The position numbers were made by a program, and so were the translations under genes. 64,000 nt of DNA, taken from positions 62,001 through 126,000 of the forward strand of contig CAZBKZ010000002.1 in assembly GCA_964492615.1 (NCBI GenBank), written 5' to 3'. The stretch comes from JAABTH01 sp964492615 (GTDB taxonomy: Bacteria; Bacillota; Dethiobacteria; DTU022). The notes beneath the pieces are model-generated. The model saw nothing but the letters and a program-made list of their open reading frames with translations. It was not told the DNA's origin and made no database searches. Numbering within the stretch: position 1 is the stretch's first letter; each line of letters opens with the position of its first letter. This document shows positions 52,076 to 61,121 of the stretch, in pieces.

Positions 52076-53413
52076 ATGAAAAAGAAATTATTTTCAGTAG
52101 TATTGATGATTATTCTATTGTTCTTTTTTTGTGGCTGTTCTTCAATGCCTTTAGATGATCTTTCTGAACCTCCGGAAGAATCCGAACCTGTCGACGAAGA
52201 AGTTATCCTTCCGGACAGATCTGAAGATGAGGTGGAGGAAGACTTTGTAGAAGAAATACTGATGATTGCATACAGCCTTGAAGACAACCTTATGCTTTCT
52301 GTTGGTTATAATGCTCCCAGGCAGTTAACCACCGGTTTTCAGGATTACGATCCCCATATATCTCCGGACGGCAGTATGATTTTATTTAAAAGAATCAGTG
52401 GAGTTGGCGATTCCGGGTTGTTTCAATTTGACTTATGGCTAATTAATACCGATGGTAGCGATGCCCGCCTTCTGTTAGCCTGTGAGGATCTGCCCGGTGA
52501 AACGGGTTACATGATTGATAAACCAGACCCGGTGGTCTTTGACCGGATTCCCATGCAGATCAGCTGGTTGAACGACAGCAGCGGAATCATTTTTAACACC
52601 GAACTCAAAGTAGATTACGGCATGCATTCCTATAATGACTTGTGGTATGCCGATATCGAAGATGGAACAATTGAACAGGTTTTAGCAGACGGCAGTGGGG
52701 GTAGTTTTGCCATTTCTCCGGACAGCACAGCTATTATAGTCGCTGATCATGAATCTGTTTCTATGGTCGATGCCAATTTCGGAGGCCGCACGGTTTTACT
52801 GAGCTTTCCGGTAGTGAACACAGCCAGCGAATTTGCCTTTATCCCAATGCCTGTTTGGGCCCCCGACAGCAGTTATGCCCTGGTTGCTATTCCCGATCCC
52901 GAACCTTATGAGTTTAATGAAAGTTTACCCGATCTGGAGATCTGGAAAATATATCCTTCGGAAGAGGCGGCTCTCCAATGTACTGTATCAGGTTACAATC
53001 TCTGGGATGCTATGAGCGGAGATCTGCTCAGCCCGGATGGCTTGCATTTTGCGTACGCTACCGGTCACTTCCCCTACGGCGATGTTCACATTGCCCGGCT
53101 CGATGGAACAATAGTAAATACTTTTGATTACGCTTATGATTTTATGGGCTGGTCTACGGATGGCAGCCTGATCATTCTTTATGCTGATTCCCCGTTTTTA
53201 GGCGGTCTTGAAATAGAGCAGCAGGAACTTGATATGCATGAAGAGGTATGGGCATGGAATGCTTACTATATATGGGTTAGCCCCTCGGTTTATGTTGGGC
53301 TCGATTTTTCTTATTTCCTTGAAACTACAGCCCTTTGGGTTACTGAAATTGGCGGGCAGTCAAGAATGATCGATTACGGCTGTGACTCAGTTGATGCCGT
53401 GCTATTAAGATAA
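52076..53413 (+). CDS. Lipoprotein with TolB-like beta-propeller
   Basis: A 445-aa lipoprotein: signal LFSVVLMIILLFFFCGC with lipobox FCGC, an acidic linker rich in Glu and Pro, then a propeller built from TolB/WD40-like repeats (DYDPHISPDGSMILFKR, SFAISPDSTAIIVADH, MPVWAPDSSYALVAIP, LLSPDGLHFAYATGHF, FMGWSTDGSLIILYAD). These blade motifs are typical of extracytoplasmic PD40 proteins. No partner is evident. AAAAGAGGGGTG precedes the ATG. Confidence 0.85.
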   Translation: MKKKLFSVVLMIILLFFFCGCSSMPLDDLSEPPEESEPVDEEVILPDRSEDEVEEDFVEEILMIAYSLEDNLMLSVGYNAPRQLTTGFQDYDPHISPDGSMILFKRISGVGDSGLFQFDLWLINTDGSDARLLLACEDLPGETGYMIDKPDPVVFDRIPMQISWLNDSSGIIFNTELKVDYGMHSYNDLWYADIEDGTIEQVLADGSGGSFAISPDSTAIIVADHESVSMVDANFGGRTVLLSFPVVNTASEFAFIPMPVWAPDSSYALVAIPDPEPYEFNESLPDLEIWKIYPSEEAALQCTVSGYNLWDAMSGDLLSPDGLHFAYATGHFPYGDVHIARLDGTIVNTFDYAYDFMGWSTDGSLIILYADSPFLGGLEIEQQELDMHEEVWAWNAYYIWVSPSVYVGLDFSYFLETTALWVTEIGGQSRMIDYGCDSVDAVLLR

Positions 53414-53489
53414 ATAATTGAGGGTGTTTGATTTTTCATAGATAATTGATACAATAGAAAGCGTAAATGCGAACCAGGGAGTTGATAAG

Positions 53490-54152
53490 TTGTTAAATAA
53501 AAGTAAAAAAATGCTTAAAGTCTTTATAGTCGTGCTCGTGTTATTTATCACTGCAGGGTCTGTTTATGCCGATGATGTTGAAGAAAGTCGTTTTGCCCGG
53601 GCATTTTCCGGTTTTACCAATATCTTTAATTACTCCGGCGCAGCCCAGCATGAGCATCAGTTTAATTTTTATAATGGAATGGCTGGAGTTATTGGTATGG
53701 GACGCGGTCAACTCGGCGGTACTCATCATGGCTGGTCGGTGGAGCCGAAAACAGGGTCCTTATTCAAGCCCATTGCGGCTAATATTCAAAACTATTATGC
53801 TGCGACAGCCGGCGATGCCCTACCGGGACAGTATATGAGAGTTGTCGGCGGTTTTAGTATGCCCAACTCTCACTCAGTACAGAGCGGTGTTGAAGTGGCT
53901 CCCGGCTCTGAGGGTTATGTTAAAGATGCCATGGCAGTTAGATCCGGTGATGGAGGATATTTTGAGCACAGCAATAATACCGGCACTGAAAATGGCAGAA
54001 CCAGGGTTCAATCCGGCATCGAAGATACCAGCAGCGCCAATGTCGACGTGGAAGGCTTTGCCATGTACTACGAAAAAACCGTGGTCGATGGTGGAGGACA
54101 AAAAACGGGATGGTGGGATACTCAATTTTCGGGTGAAGGGAGCAGTTGGTAA
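53490..54152 (+). CDS. Hypothetical secreted protein
   Basis: A 220-aa protein with a clear signal peptide (MLKVFIVVLVLFITAGSVYA, cleavage after AxA) and an otherwise soluble, Gly/Ser-rich mature part containing no cysteines, with HEHQFNFYNGMAGVIGMGRG and GWWDTQFSGEGSSW near the ends. I do not recognise a family. The start is TTG 53490 behind AGGGAG. Its TAA overlaps the ATG of the next gene by one base (TAATG), so the tautomerase-like product is probably coupled to it. Confidence 0.7.
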   Translation: MLNKSKKMLKVFIVVLVLFITAGSVYADDVEESRFARAFSGFTNIFNYSGAAQHEHQFNFYNGMAGVIGMGRGQLGGTHHGWSVEPKTGSLFKPIAANIQNYYAATAGDALPGQYMRVVGGFSMPNSHSVQSGVEVAPGSEGYVKDAMAVRSGDGGYFEHSNNTGTENGRTRVQSGIEDTSSANVDVEGFAMYYEKTVVDGGGQKTGWWDTQFSGEGSSW

Positions 54153-54343
54153 TGCCGACCATTTTTTTCTACGGACCGAAACTTGATAAAGAGCAAAAAA
54201 AAGAATTGATCAGTTCTTTTACAGAAGCAGCAAGTAAAACTACAGGAATTGACAAATCAGCTTTTGTTGTTTATCTGCGGCAGGCGACAGTTGATGAGGT
54301 TGGCATCGGCGGGGAACTCCTGGCTGATAAAGATGTGATGTAG
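54152..54343 (+). CDS. 4-oxalocrotonate tautomerase-like protein
   Basis: A 63-aa member of the tautomerase superfamily. After loss of Met the N-terminus would be the catalytic Pro1 (PTIFFYGPKL), and the beta-alpha-beta pattern KEQKKELISSFTEAASKTTG then VVYLRQATVDEVGIGGELL fits 4-OT. Enzymes of this family isomerise 2-hydroxymuconate-like enols; the substrate here is unknown. Translational overlap with the secreted protein gene. Confidence 0.85.
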   Translation: MPTIFFYGPKLDKEQKKELISSFTEAASKTTGIDKSAFVVYLRQATVDEVGIGGELLADKDVM

Positions 54344-54366
54344 AAAAAAGTAATCTATTTTGCTAT

Positions 54367-54397
54367 TAGAAGCCCGGCTTTTAATGCCGGGCTTCTA
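54367..54397. terminator. Hairpin between convergent genes
   Basis: A perfect 12-bp stem (TAGAAGCCCGGC with GCCGGGCTTCTA, 7-base loop) lies between the tautomerase gene and the nuclease gene on the other strand; T runs are short on both sides. Confidence 0.7.
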
Positions 54398-54401
54398 CAA
54401 T

Positions 54402-54959
54402 TCAATCCAGTCCCCACAGCCCTTTGTCACTATTTTTAGCTTCAGCTTCGTAAGCAGAAAAATGATTTACGTATTTTACATTCGGTTCAAAAATAACCTG
54501 AACGGCGTAACCTTCAATTAACATTTGGGCGTTAAACATGTTTGCCCTGATCATTTCGTCGTTAAGTTTTTCTGGGACAGATAGCCATATATAAGCAAGT
54601 AGTCGTTCGTATTGATCTCTTTCACCAATGTCGAATTCAAGCCAAACAATTTTTCCTTCCAGATGCTTTCTTGCATATTCTGCGGCTTCGGGGCCGAAAT
54701 CTTCCATACCCTTTTGCGGGTGATTGATTTCTGGCGCATCGATTCCAATAAATCGAACTTTTTCTTCCTTTCCGTCGGCGAAAAGGGCGTATGCCGTATC
54801 ACCATCAATTACCTTGGTGATTATTACCCTTTGTAGTTTAAGATTGTCCGGACCACTATCAATAAATTCCAGGCATCCTGAAACAAGAGTTAAAAGCAGC
54901 AAGATACCGAATAACAGCAGGATGATCTTCCTGAACTTTATTAACGGTAGATAATTCAT
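54402..54959 (-). CDS. Thermonuclease-family (SNase) lipoprotein
   Basis: A 185-aa lipoprotein with a staphylococcal nuclease domain: signal IILLLFGILLLLTLVSGC (lipobox VSGC), then IDGDTAYALFADGKEEKVRF, FIGIDAPEINHPQKG and ERDQYERLLAYIWL. The active-site Asp, Arg and Glu positions of SNase can be matched, although the usual YGR reads YER. It would degrade extracellular DNA or RNA at the cell surface, for nutrient or phosphate supply. Confidence 0.88.
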   Translation of the reverse strand: MNYLPLIKFRKIILLLFGILLLLTLVSGCLEFIDSGPDNLKLQRVIITKVIDGDTAYALFADGKEEKVRFIGIDAPEINHPQKGMEDFGPEAAEYARKHLEGKIVWLEFDIGERDQYERLLAYIWLSVPEKLNDEMIRANMFNAQMLIEGYAVQVIFEPNVKYVNHFSAYEAEAKNSDKGLWGLD

Positions 54960-55027
54960 CTGGAACCTCCTGGCAGCCGTAGGTCGATTACTTAAATTAC
55001 CATTTACATAACCGGCAACTTCTCACT

Positions 55028-56287
55028 TTAATAAAATAAGGAAAAGATCAGCGCAGCCAGGATTAGTAACATGGCATAGACATTAACTTTCTTAATCAAC
55101 AGGTATAGTTCGGTTTTAAAGTATTCATTGGTCAGGTAAGTGCATAGATGCACCGGCGATCCGAAATAGCCGGCGTAGGATACAACAAAAATTAAACCAA
55201 AATAGCGCATCGTTAGCATATCGGCAGTAAGAAAGGGAATCAAAACCGGAAGAGCAATGCCCAGTGAAGCAGCATTATTACCGGTTATAAAGCCTGTAAT
55301 AAAGGGCAAAACAATTATAAGAACCATTAATGGAAGGCCCATTTCAACCAGGTAGCCGACAACCTGCTGGAATGATTCTGCTTCAAGCATAAAATCTTTA
55401 TAAAGAACAATGGCCAGGGTAGAGATTATAAAAGGCCAGTTAAAACCTGTAATTAGAATTTTTATGCGTGCTTGTAATGTGGGAAATATATTGCCGGCCG
55501 GCAGATTGATCAGCATACAGATGATCATACCGATCAAGAGGGCCAGGGGAAAGAACAGGCCAAAACCCAGGCCCAGGGTTAAAGCGGCCAGGTATGGAAA
55601 TGCGGCTGTAAACACCTTAATGATAGCCTTTTTTTTGTTTCCGGCTTCGTGATCAGCTATATTTATTTTCCCTGCCGGGAAACGGCGCAGCAACACAATA
55701 GTAGCTATTATGAACACAGTCAGCGAAACAGGGATATTAAAAGTCAGATAACGGGCTATGCTGATCCCGGTAATACCGGAAGCAATAATCAGGCTGGGAT
55801 TTAAAGGAGTGATCAAGGTAACAAAATGGCGATAAACCATATTGGTCATAGCCAGCTCTATCGGCGGCATTTTTAAATCCCGCCCCGTTTCTTCAACCAT
55901 GGGAGCTGATAATACTGCTCCCCCGGGGACAGTAGAAAATAGTGATACCGTTGCTGGTAAAATCATTAATAGGGCCCGTGAATCATGAATTAAAAGACGG
56001 AGGTTGTCGACCATCTGCTCCATTAAGCCTGTTTTTTGATGAAGGTTGCCGAGTAAAACAATTGCTGTGACCATTCCAACAAGGTAAAGGGCAGTATAGC
56101 TGCTGGCTGAGCGGTAAAAAATCTCCAGGTTCTCAATAATAGTCCTGTTGTTTGTCAGGGCCAAAACCAGTATTGCCAAAAAAAGAACTGCATACATTTT
56201 CCAGCCCCTGCGAATCATGGTGAGGATCAGTATTATTGATATTATTACACCTGCACCTTCAACCAAGTCTGGAATATATACCGGCAA
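55028..56287 (-). CDS. DUF401-family membrane protein
   Basis: A 419-aa protein with about ten membrane helices. The conserved TVPGGAVLSAPMVEETGRDL, NMVYRHFVTLITPLNPSLI and NNAASLGIALPVLIPFL blocks are those of DUF401, an uncharacterised group with the ion-transporter (IT) type of fold. The substrate is unknown. Divergent from mnmA with a 205-base gap. Confidence 0.8.
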   Translation of the reverse strand: MPVYIPDLVEGAGVIISIILILTMIRRGWKMYAVLFLAILVLALTNNRTIIENLEIFYRSASSYTALYLVGMVTAIVLLGNLHQKTGLMEQMVDNLRLLIHDSRALLMILPATVSLFSTVPGGAVLSAPMVEETGRDLKMPPIELAMTNMVYRHFVTLITPLNPSLIIASGITGISIARYLTFNIPVSLTVFIIATIVLLRRFPAGKINIADHEAGNKKKAIIKVFTAAFPYLAALTLGLGFGLFFPLALLIGMIICMLINLPAGNIFPTLQARIKILITGFNWPFIISTLAIVLYKDFMLEAESFQQVVGYLVEMGLPLMVLIIVLPFITGFITGNNAASLGIALPVLIPFLTADMLTMRYFGLIFVVSYAGYFGSPVHLCTYLTNEYFKTELYLLIKKVNVYAMLLILAALIFSLFY

Positions 56288-56300
56288 TAGAAAGACTCCT

Positions 56301-56329
56301 TTGATTACGGATTTAAACTCTTATATAAT
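56301..56329 (+). promoter_or_regulatory. Sigma-A promoter upstream of mnmA
   Basis: TTGATT at 56301-56306 and a perfect TATAAT at 56324-56329 are spaced 17 bases. The predicted leader to mnmA is about 155 bases and contains a short frame (56337-56471). Confidence 0.75.
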
Positions 56330-56492
56330 AACGCAAATGTATCTAAAGCGAAAGGAATTATATGTAAAAGAAAGGAGTATGGACGCAGGCGGAGGAGCAG
56401 GCAGGAATGAATGCCCTGTATGCAGAATTAAAGAGCTGACTTACAGGCTTTTGTTTATACATATACTATAGAGGACCAGGAGTAATTTTTTA

Positions 56493-57596
56493 ATGGCAAA
56501 TAACAAGCAGAATAAAAAAGTTTTGGTAGCTATGAGCGGAGGCATTGATAGCTCTGTTACAGCGTTACTACTAAAAGAACAGGGTTACAGGGTGACTGGT
56601 GTTACCATGAAATTGTGGGTGGACAGGGGAGGAAGTTTTGATCCTAATTATGTACAGTCAATCATAAGAGATGCGAAAAAAGCAGCAGAAACCCTTGATG
56701 TAGAGCATTATGTTGTTGACGCTGAAGGCCAGTTTTTCAGACAGGTGGTCAACAATTTTACTGCTGTTTACGGTTCCGGCAAAACTCCCAATCCCTGTGT
56801 TATATGTAACCATATAGTTAAATTTGCTGTCCTTCTTGCCGAAGCAAACAGGTTGAGAATCCCCTGGGTTGCAACGGGGCATTACGCCCGGGTTGGGCGT
56901 GACTCTGAAAAAAGTAAGGTCAGATTATACAAAGCTGCTGACAGCAGTAAAGATCAGAGTTACATGCTTTACCGGCTAACCCAGATTGAACTGGCAGCAA
57001 CACTGTTTCCCCTTGGCATGTTAACCAAGGACAAAGTGAAATTGATGGCAGAGAAAACAGGTATTTACGGAATCGACCGCCCGGAGAGCCAGGAAATTTG
57101 TTTCATACCGGACAATGATTACCGGGCTTTCCTGGAGAGGCAGGGCGCTATAAAGGGTGATGAAGGTAATATTGTTGATCTGCAGGGCAATGTTCTGGGC
57201 CGCCATCAGGGCATAGCAAATTATACAGTTGGTCAGCGTAAGGGTTTGGGTATAACCTCACCGCACCCCCTCTATGTGTCTCACATTGATTGTATTAAAA
57301 ATTTGATCGTAGTCGGTGCTGAAGAAGATTTATACAGCAGGGGTTTAATTGCCGGTGAAATGAATTATATAGCGGGCTCGCCGCCTGAAGATCCGCTCAA
57401 TGTAGAAGTGAAAATACGCTACCGGGCAAAACCGGTACCGGCTATATTGTATCCTGAAGGAAAGGGGGAAAAGGCGAAGATTATCTTCAGTGAACAACAG
57501 AAAGCCGTTACCCCCGGTCAGTCAGCGGTGTTATACAGTGATGACGAAGTTATCGGTGGCGGTATAATTGATACGCCTCTGACAGGGCAAGTCTAG
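56493..57596 (+). CDS. mnmA: tRNA 2-thiouridylase MnmA
   Basis: MnmA makes 2-thiouridine at the wobble position of Lys, Glu and Gln tRNAs. The PP-loop is AMSGGIDSSVTALLLKEQGY (usually SGGVDSS); catalytic cysteines lie in NPCVICNHIVKF and SQEICFIP; GQRKGLGI follows. 367 aa is normal. AGGAG precedes the ATG. A nitrilase-like gene starts 18 bases after its stop. Its product is the substrate of MnmH, encoded earlier in the window. Confidence 0.96.
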   Translation: MANNKQNKKVLVAMSGGIDSSVTALLLKEQGYRVTGVTMKLWVDRGGSFDPNYVQSIIRDAKKAAETLDVEHYVVDAEGQFFRQVVNNFTAVYGSGKTPNPCVICNHIVKFAVLLAEANRLRIPWVATGHYARVGRDSEKSKVRLYKAADSSKDQSYMLYRLTQIELAATLFPLGMLTKDKVKLMAEKTGIYGIDRPESQEICFIPDNDYRAFLERQGAIKGDEGNIVDLQGNVLGRHQGIANYTVGQRKGLGITSPHPLYVSHIDCIKNLIVVGAEEDLYSRGLIAGEMNYIAGSPPEDPLNVEVKIRYRAKPVPAILYPEGKGEKAKIIFSEQQKAVTPGQSAVLYSDDEVIGGGIIDTPLTGQV

Positions 57597-57614
57597 GAGC
57601 GGAGGAGCGATTAA

Positions 57615-58421
57615 ATGAACAAGGTAAAGGTTGTCCAACTATCTGTTAATGATTCAGAAACAAAAGCTGAACGTCTGGATAGGGTAGAAAGTTATCTTGG
57701 TCAAATAGCAGAAGAAGAAAATGGACCTTTGATGGTTATACTCCCGGAACTATGGGGTACCGGCTTTTTTAATTTTAACCGTTACATTGATGAAAGCGAA
57801 TCACTGGAGGGAGAAACTTATTCGCGTCTTGCTCCCTGGGCTGAAAAAGGCAACTTCTATATCCTGGGGGGCAGTATCATTGAACGTGACGGAAGCGATT
57901 ATTACAATACAGCCCTGCTTATTGGTCCCAACGGGTTTCTTTCCGCGGTTTACAGAAAAGTTCATCTTTTCGGTTATCAATCCAGGGAGAGCCGGCTTCT
58001 TACTCCCGGCCAGGATATTATGGTAATCAGAAATGCTTATGGAACTTGGGGAATAAGCACCTGTTATGATTTAAGATTCCCCGAACTATACCGTAAAATG
58101 CTGGAGGGAGGAGTGGATACTTTTTTCATCTTGGCTGCCTGGCCTGCTGAAAGGTTGGAACACTGGCTCCTGTTAAACAGGGCCAGGGCCCTGGAGAATC
58201 TGGCATACGTGGTTGCATGCAACTGCGCAGGCACTATTAATGATCATACTTTTGCCGGTAACAGCCTCGTTGTTGATCCCTGGGGCGTTATTCAGGCCAG
58301 AGGTGGAGACAAAGAAGAATTATTAACCTTTCATTATGACCCCGTGCAGACCGCCTCAATAAGGTCGGAATTTCCTGCTGTGGATGATCGCACTATAGGT
58401 ATTATAAAATATAGGGATTAA
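57615..58421 (+). CDS. Carbon-nitrogen hydrolase (nitrilase superfamily)
   Basis: An amidase of the omega-amidase/YafV type, which hydrolyses keto-acid amides such as 2-oxoglutaramate. The catalytic triad is visible: Glu45 in LPELWGTG, Lys115 in YRKVHLFG and Cys150 in STCYDLRFPELYR. 268 aa is normal. GGAGGAG sits before the ATG, 18 bases after mnmA, so they are probably co-transcribed. Confidence 0.92.
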   Translation: MNKVKVVQLSVNDSETKAERLDRVESYLGQIAEEENGPLMVILPELWGTGFFNFNRYIDESESLEGETYSRLAPWAEKGNFYILGGSIIERDGSDYYNTALLIGPNGFLSAVYRKVHLFGYQSRESRLLTPGQDIMVIRNAYGTWGISTCYDLRFPELYRKMLEGGVDTFFILAAWPAERLEHWLLLNRARALENLAYVVACNCAGTINDHTFAGNSLVVDPWGVIQARGGDKEELLTFHYDPVQTASIRSEFPAVDDRTIGIIKYRD

Positions 58422-58454
58422 ACTGAGATAAGAATTCAGAAAGGTAGTGTATTT

Positions 58455-59669
58455 ATGACAGAAGAAGTAATGAGGCCGATTCAGCCGGCCCAGAGAATAA
58501 GCGAAATAGATATAATCAGGGGATTTGCCCTGTTCGGTATACTAATGGTAAATATCTCTTTCTTTAAGTATCCGGTTTTCTATGAGCGCTATCCCTCCCT
58601 GGCTGAACCTGGCATTCAGCAGGCTGCTGCCTGGTTGATACAGCTTGTTTTTACCGGCAAGTTCTATGCAATTTTTTCATTTCTTTTTGGTCTCGGCTTC
58701 TATATTTTCATGGAAAGAACAGAGGCAAAAGGTCTGCAGTTAATACCTCTCTACAGGAGGCGTTTACTTGCCTTGTTGGCCTTTGGTTTTGTTCATCTCT
58801 TTTTTATATGGAGCGGCGACATTCTTTTTACTTATGCTATCGTCGGCTTTATTCTGATGAAATTCAGAAATAAGCCGATTGAATCAATTCGGAAATGGAT
58901 AGCAGGCTTTTTTATTGCCGCGGTTTTACTTCATTTTATCTTCGGCCTGTTCAACGGTTTTAGTGAATTATTTATGGCTGAAAAATATGCGCTCATTATT
59001 GAAGGGTTATCCCAGGCTGCCTTTGCCTTATATAGTGAAGGCTCTTTCAGTCAACTGCTCATTTTCAGGCTAACGAATGAAGTGCCGAGTATATTTGTCA
59101 GCTTAATTGTTACAATACCGGCGGTCATGACATTTTTTCTTTGCGGTCTTTATGCCGGCAAGATCGGTTTATTCAGGGATATAGAAGGCAACCTGCCTCT
59201 GATTAGAAAATTTCGCAACACTAGTTTCCCCGTGGGATTATTAACAATGTTTGCTTATTTCCTGGTCGAGAAAGAAATCTTTGCGGTCGGGCTATTGCTT
59301 AAGCCGGCGCTGCTTTCTTCATTAAACTATGTTGCTTCTATCTTTATATTTTCTTTTTATGTTTTATCCATTATAATATTGCTTCGCAGGGAAACCTGGA
59401 AACGACTATTAAATCCGCTTTCGGCAACAGGACGGATGGCTTTAACCAATTATCTTTGCCAGAGTGTAATCTGTATATTTCTTTTTTATGGTTTTGGGTT
59501 CGGACTATACGGAACGATATCAATAATAGAAGGAATCCTGATTGCCGTAGCAATATATTTGCTGCAGGTTATTGCAAGCAATTTATGGTTTAAGAAATTC
59601 AGGTACGGTCCCATGGAGTGGTTTTGGAGAATGCTTACTTATAAAAGGAAGGAACAGTTTCTGAAATAG
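58455..59669 (+). CDS. DUF418-family membrane protein
   Basis: A 404-aa protein with about ten membrane helices. RISEIDIIRGFALFGILMVN at the start, FLFGLGFYIFMERTEAKG and the C-terminal GRMALTNYLCQSVICIF and FRYGPMEWFWRMLTY mark the DUF418/YeiB family, distantly like membrane acyltransferases. Function unknown. Starts 33 bases after the nitrilase gene. Confidence 0.85.
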   Translation: MTEEVMRPIQPAQRISEIDIIRGFALFGILMVNISFFKYPVFYERYPSLAEPGIQQAAAWLIQLVFTGKFYAIFSFLFGLGFYIFMERTEAKGLQLIPLYRRRLLALLAFGFVHLFFIWSGDILFTYAIVGFILMKFRNKPIESIRKWIAGFFIAAVLLHFIFGLFNGFSELFMAEKYALIIEGLSQAAFALYSEGSFSQLLIFRLTNEVPSIFVSLIVTIPAVMTFFLCGLYAGKIGLFRDIEGNLPLIRKFRNTSFPVGLLTMFAYFLVEKEIFAVGLLLKPALLSSLNYVASIFIFSFYVLSIIILLRRETWKRLLNPLSATGRMALTNYLCQSVICIFLFYGFGFGLYGTISIIEGILIAVAIYLLQVIASNLWFKKFRYGPMEWFWRMLTYKRKEQFLK

Positions 59670-59677
59670 GAAAAGTC

Positions 59678-60916
59678 TTACACAGCAGCGCGGGAGAAAA
59701 GGCTTCTCAGCTTTCCGAGGAAACTTTTTCCTCCGTTAACAGCAGCTTTAACTTCCTGCTCAGTAGGCACCAGTTTGTCGGCAATTGAAATGAAACATCT
59801 GGACGAAGGGGCCAAAGGATTATATAAAACGATCGGTTTGAACTGTTTGACGGAGCGGACCAGGTTTTCGTCTTTAACTATATGGCCAATTGTTTCCGGG
59901 ACCAGGTTCAAAAAGCGCTCAGTCACATCATGCAGGCGCATTGATACCTGCCTCGCTTCGAGGTTGCTTTCCACCAGGTTGAAAACCAGTTTTACCGGCG
60001 GTTTCATCTCCTTGCCATTAAGTACTTTAATTATGGCATATGCATCGGAAATGGAATGTGGTTCAGGGGTTATAACAACAACAACTTCGTCTGATGCAAG
60101 AGCAAAATCAACAACATTGCGTGAAATCCCCGAACCGGTGTCGATGAGTATCACATCGGCCAGTTCTTCCAGGGGCTTCAGCATTCCGATGATGCGCGCC
60201 AGTTCTTCGGAAGGTAATTCAGCCAGGGTTTGTAAACCAGAACCCCCGGGGACAATTTTAATTCCCTCAGGGCCTTCAACTGTTATATCGAGCAGGGTCA
60301 AATCGGGATTGTCGATCAGCGAGTTGATCGTATGTTTGCATTGAAGGCCGAGAAGTATGTCGACGTTTGCCGTGCCGAGATCGGCATCAATTACAAATAC
60401 TTTTAAACCTTTTTGAGCCAGGGCTATTGCGCTGTTAATAACAAAGTTAGTTTTACCAGTTCCACCCTTACCGCTGGTTACAGCAATAACTTTAGGCTTG
60501 CTTCTGGTTTTACCATAGTTGGCAGGGCTGTTGCCTGGATCAGAACTACGTTCAGTGGGCTGCTCGGGGTTTTCGGGTTCTGCTGCCGGACGGCTAATTG
60601 CCGGTTGTTCATCCCCTTCAGAGTTTATACCGTGCTCATTATTTTCTTCAACCATTTCTCTGATCGCTTTGCCCGGCTTAAAAAAGGGAACAGTAGTTGG
60701 CGGTATTGTAATTATTTCTGAAGAGTGGGGGTTGCGTACTTTTCTGGCTGCCCTTTTTCTGGTTTCAAATGTGCCGAAACCCTTAAGGGATATTTTGTCT
60801 CCTGAAGCAAGTCCAGTTTCTATAGACTCCAGGAAGGCATCAAGAATTTTCTTAGCTTCGCATTTGGTAATACTCGCTTTTTGAGCAGTAAAGGCGATGA
60901 TATCACTTCGATTCAT
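59678..60916 (-). CDS. HU DNA-binding domain fused to a MinD/FlhG-type ATPase
   Basis: A 412-aa protein. Residues 1-90 are a complete HU domain (KISLKGFGTFETRKRAARKV, RNPHSSEIITIP, VPFFKPGKAIREM). Residues 91-137 are an acidic, proline-rich linker. Residues 140-395 are a MinD/FlhG ATPase: deviant Walker A SGKGGTGKTN at 148-157, FVIDADLGTANVDILLGL, Walker B VILIDTGSGIS and ADEVVVVITPEPHS-like block. The tail KSFLGKLRSLFSRAAV can form an amphipathic helix like the MinD membrane-targeting sequence. No stop or frameshift separates the parts. It sits beside csrA and flaG, where FlhG-type regulators of flagellar number occur. It would join DNA and membrane; the function is inferred. Confidence 0.9.
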   Translation of the reverse strand: MNRSDIIAFTAQKASITKCEAKKILDAFLESIETGLASGDKISLKGFGTFETRKRAARKVRNPHSSEIITIPPTTVPFFKPGKAIREMVEENNEHGINSEGDEQPAISRPAAEPENPEQPTERSSDPGNSPANYGKTRSKPKVIAVTSGKGGTGKTNFVINSAIALAQKGLKVFVIDADLGTANVDILLGLQCKHTINSLIDNPDLTLLDITVEGPEGIKIVPGGSGLQTLAELPSEELARIIGMLKPLEELADVILIDTGSGISRNVVDFALASDEVVVVITPEPHSISDAYAIIKVLNGKEMKPPVKLVFNLVESNLEARQVSMRLHDVTERFLNLVPETIGHIVKDENLVRSVKQFKPIVLYNPLAPSSRCFISIADKLVPTEQEVKAAVNGGKSFLGKLRSLFSRAAV

Positions 60917-60964
60917 AAATTAAACCTCCAAAGGCAGAGAGTCCACTGTGCGGCTCTTATCTGA

Positions 60965-60990
60965 TTATCGGCACTTCCCGAGGATTGTTA
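60965..60990 (-). promoter_or_regulatory. Sigma-D (FliA)-like promoter of the HU-MinD gene
   Basis: On the minus strand, GCCGATAA (60972-60965) is preceded by TAAC (60990-60987) with 14 bases between. The sigma-D consensus is TAAA-N15-GCCGATAT. The -10 element lies about 50 bases before the start codon. Confidence 0.55.
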
Positions 60991-61095
60991 AATAATTTTT
61001 CTACTTAATTATTTCCACATGGACGAGTATTACCCTGCTAACAAAAAAATTAATCAGAGGACTAAAGAGGATAAATGAACCCGGTTAAGAATTAT

Positions 61096-61121
61096 TAAGA
61101 ATAAGCAATTGCTGCCGATGA
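61096..61121 (+). promoter_or_regulatory. Sigma-D (FliA)-like promoter of the HTH-csrA-flaG block
   Basis: TAAG at 61096-61099 and GCCGATGA at 61114-61121, 14 bases apart, match the motility sigma-factor consensus and lie just ahead of the TTG start at 61145. Confidence 0.55.

Noticed and set aside
56148..56336. Longer plus-strand gene running into the mnmA leader
   Set aside because: Its first half is antisense to the DUF401 gene start; only the short downstream frame could be transcribed from the promoter at 56301.
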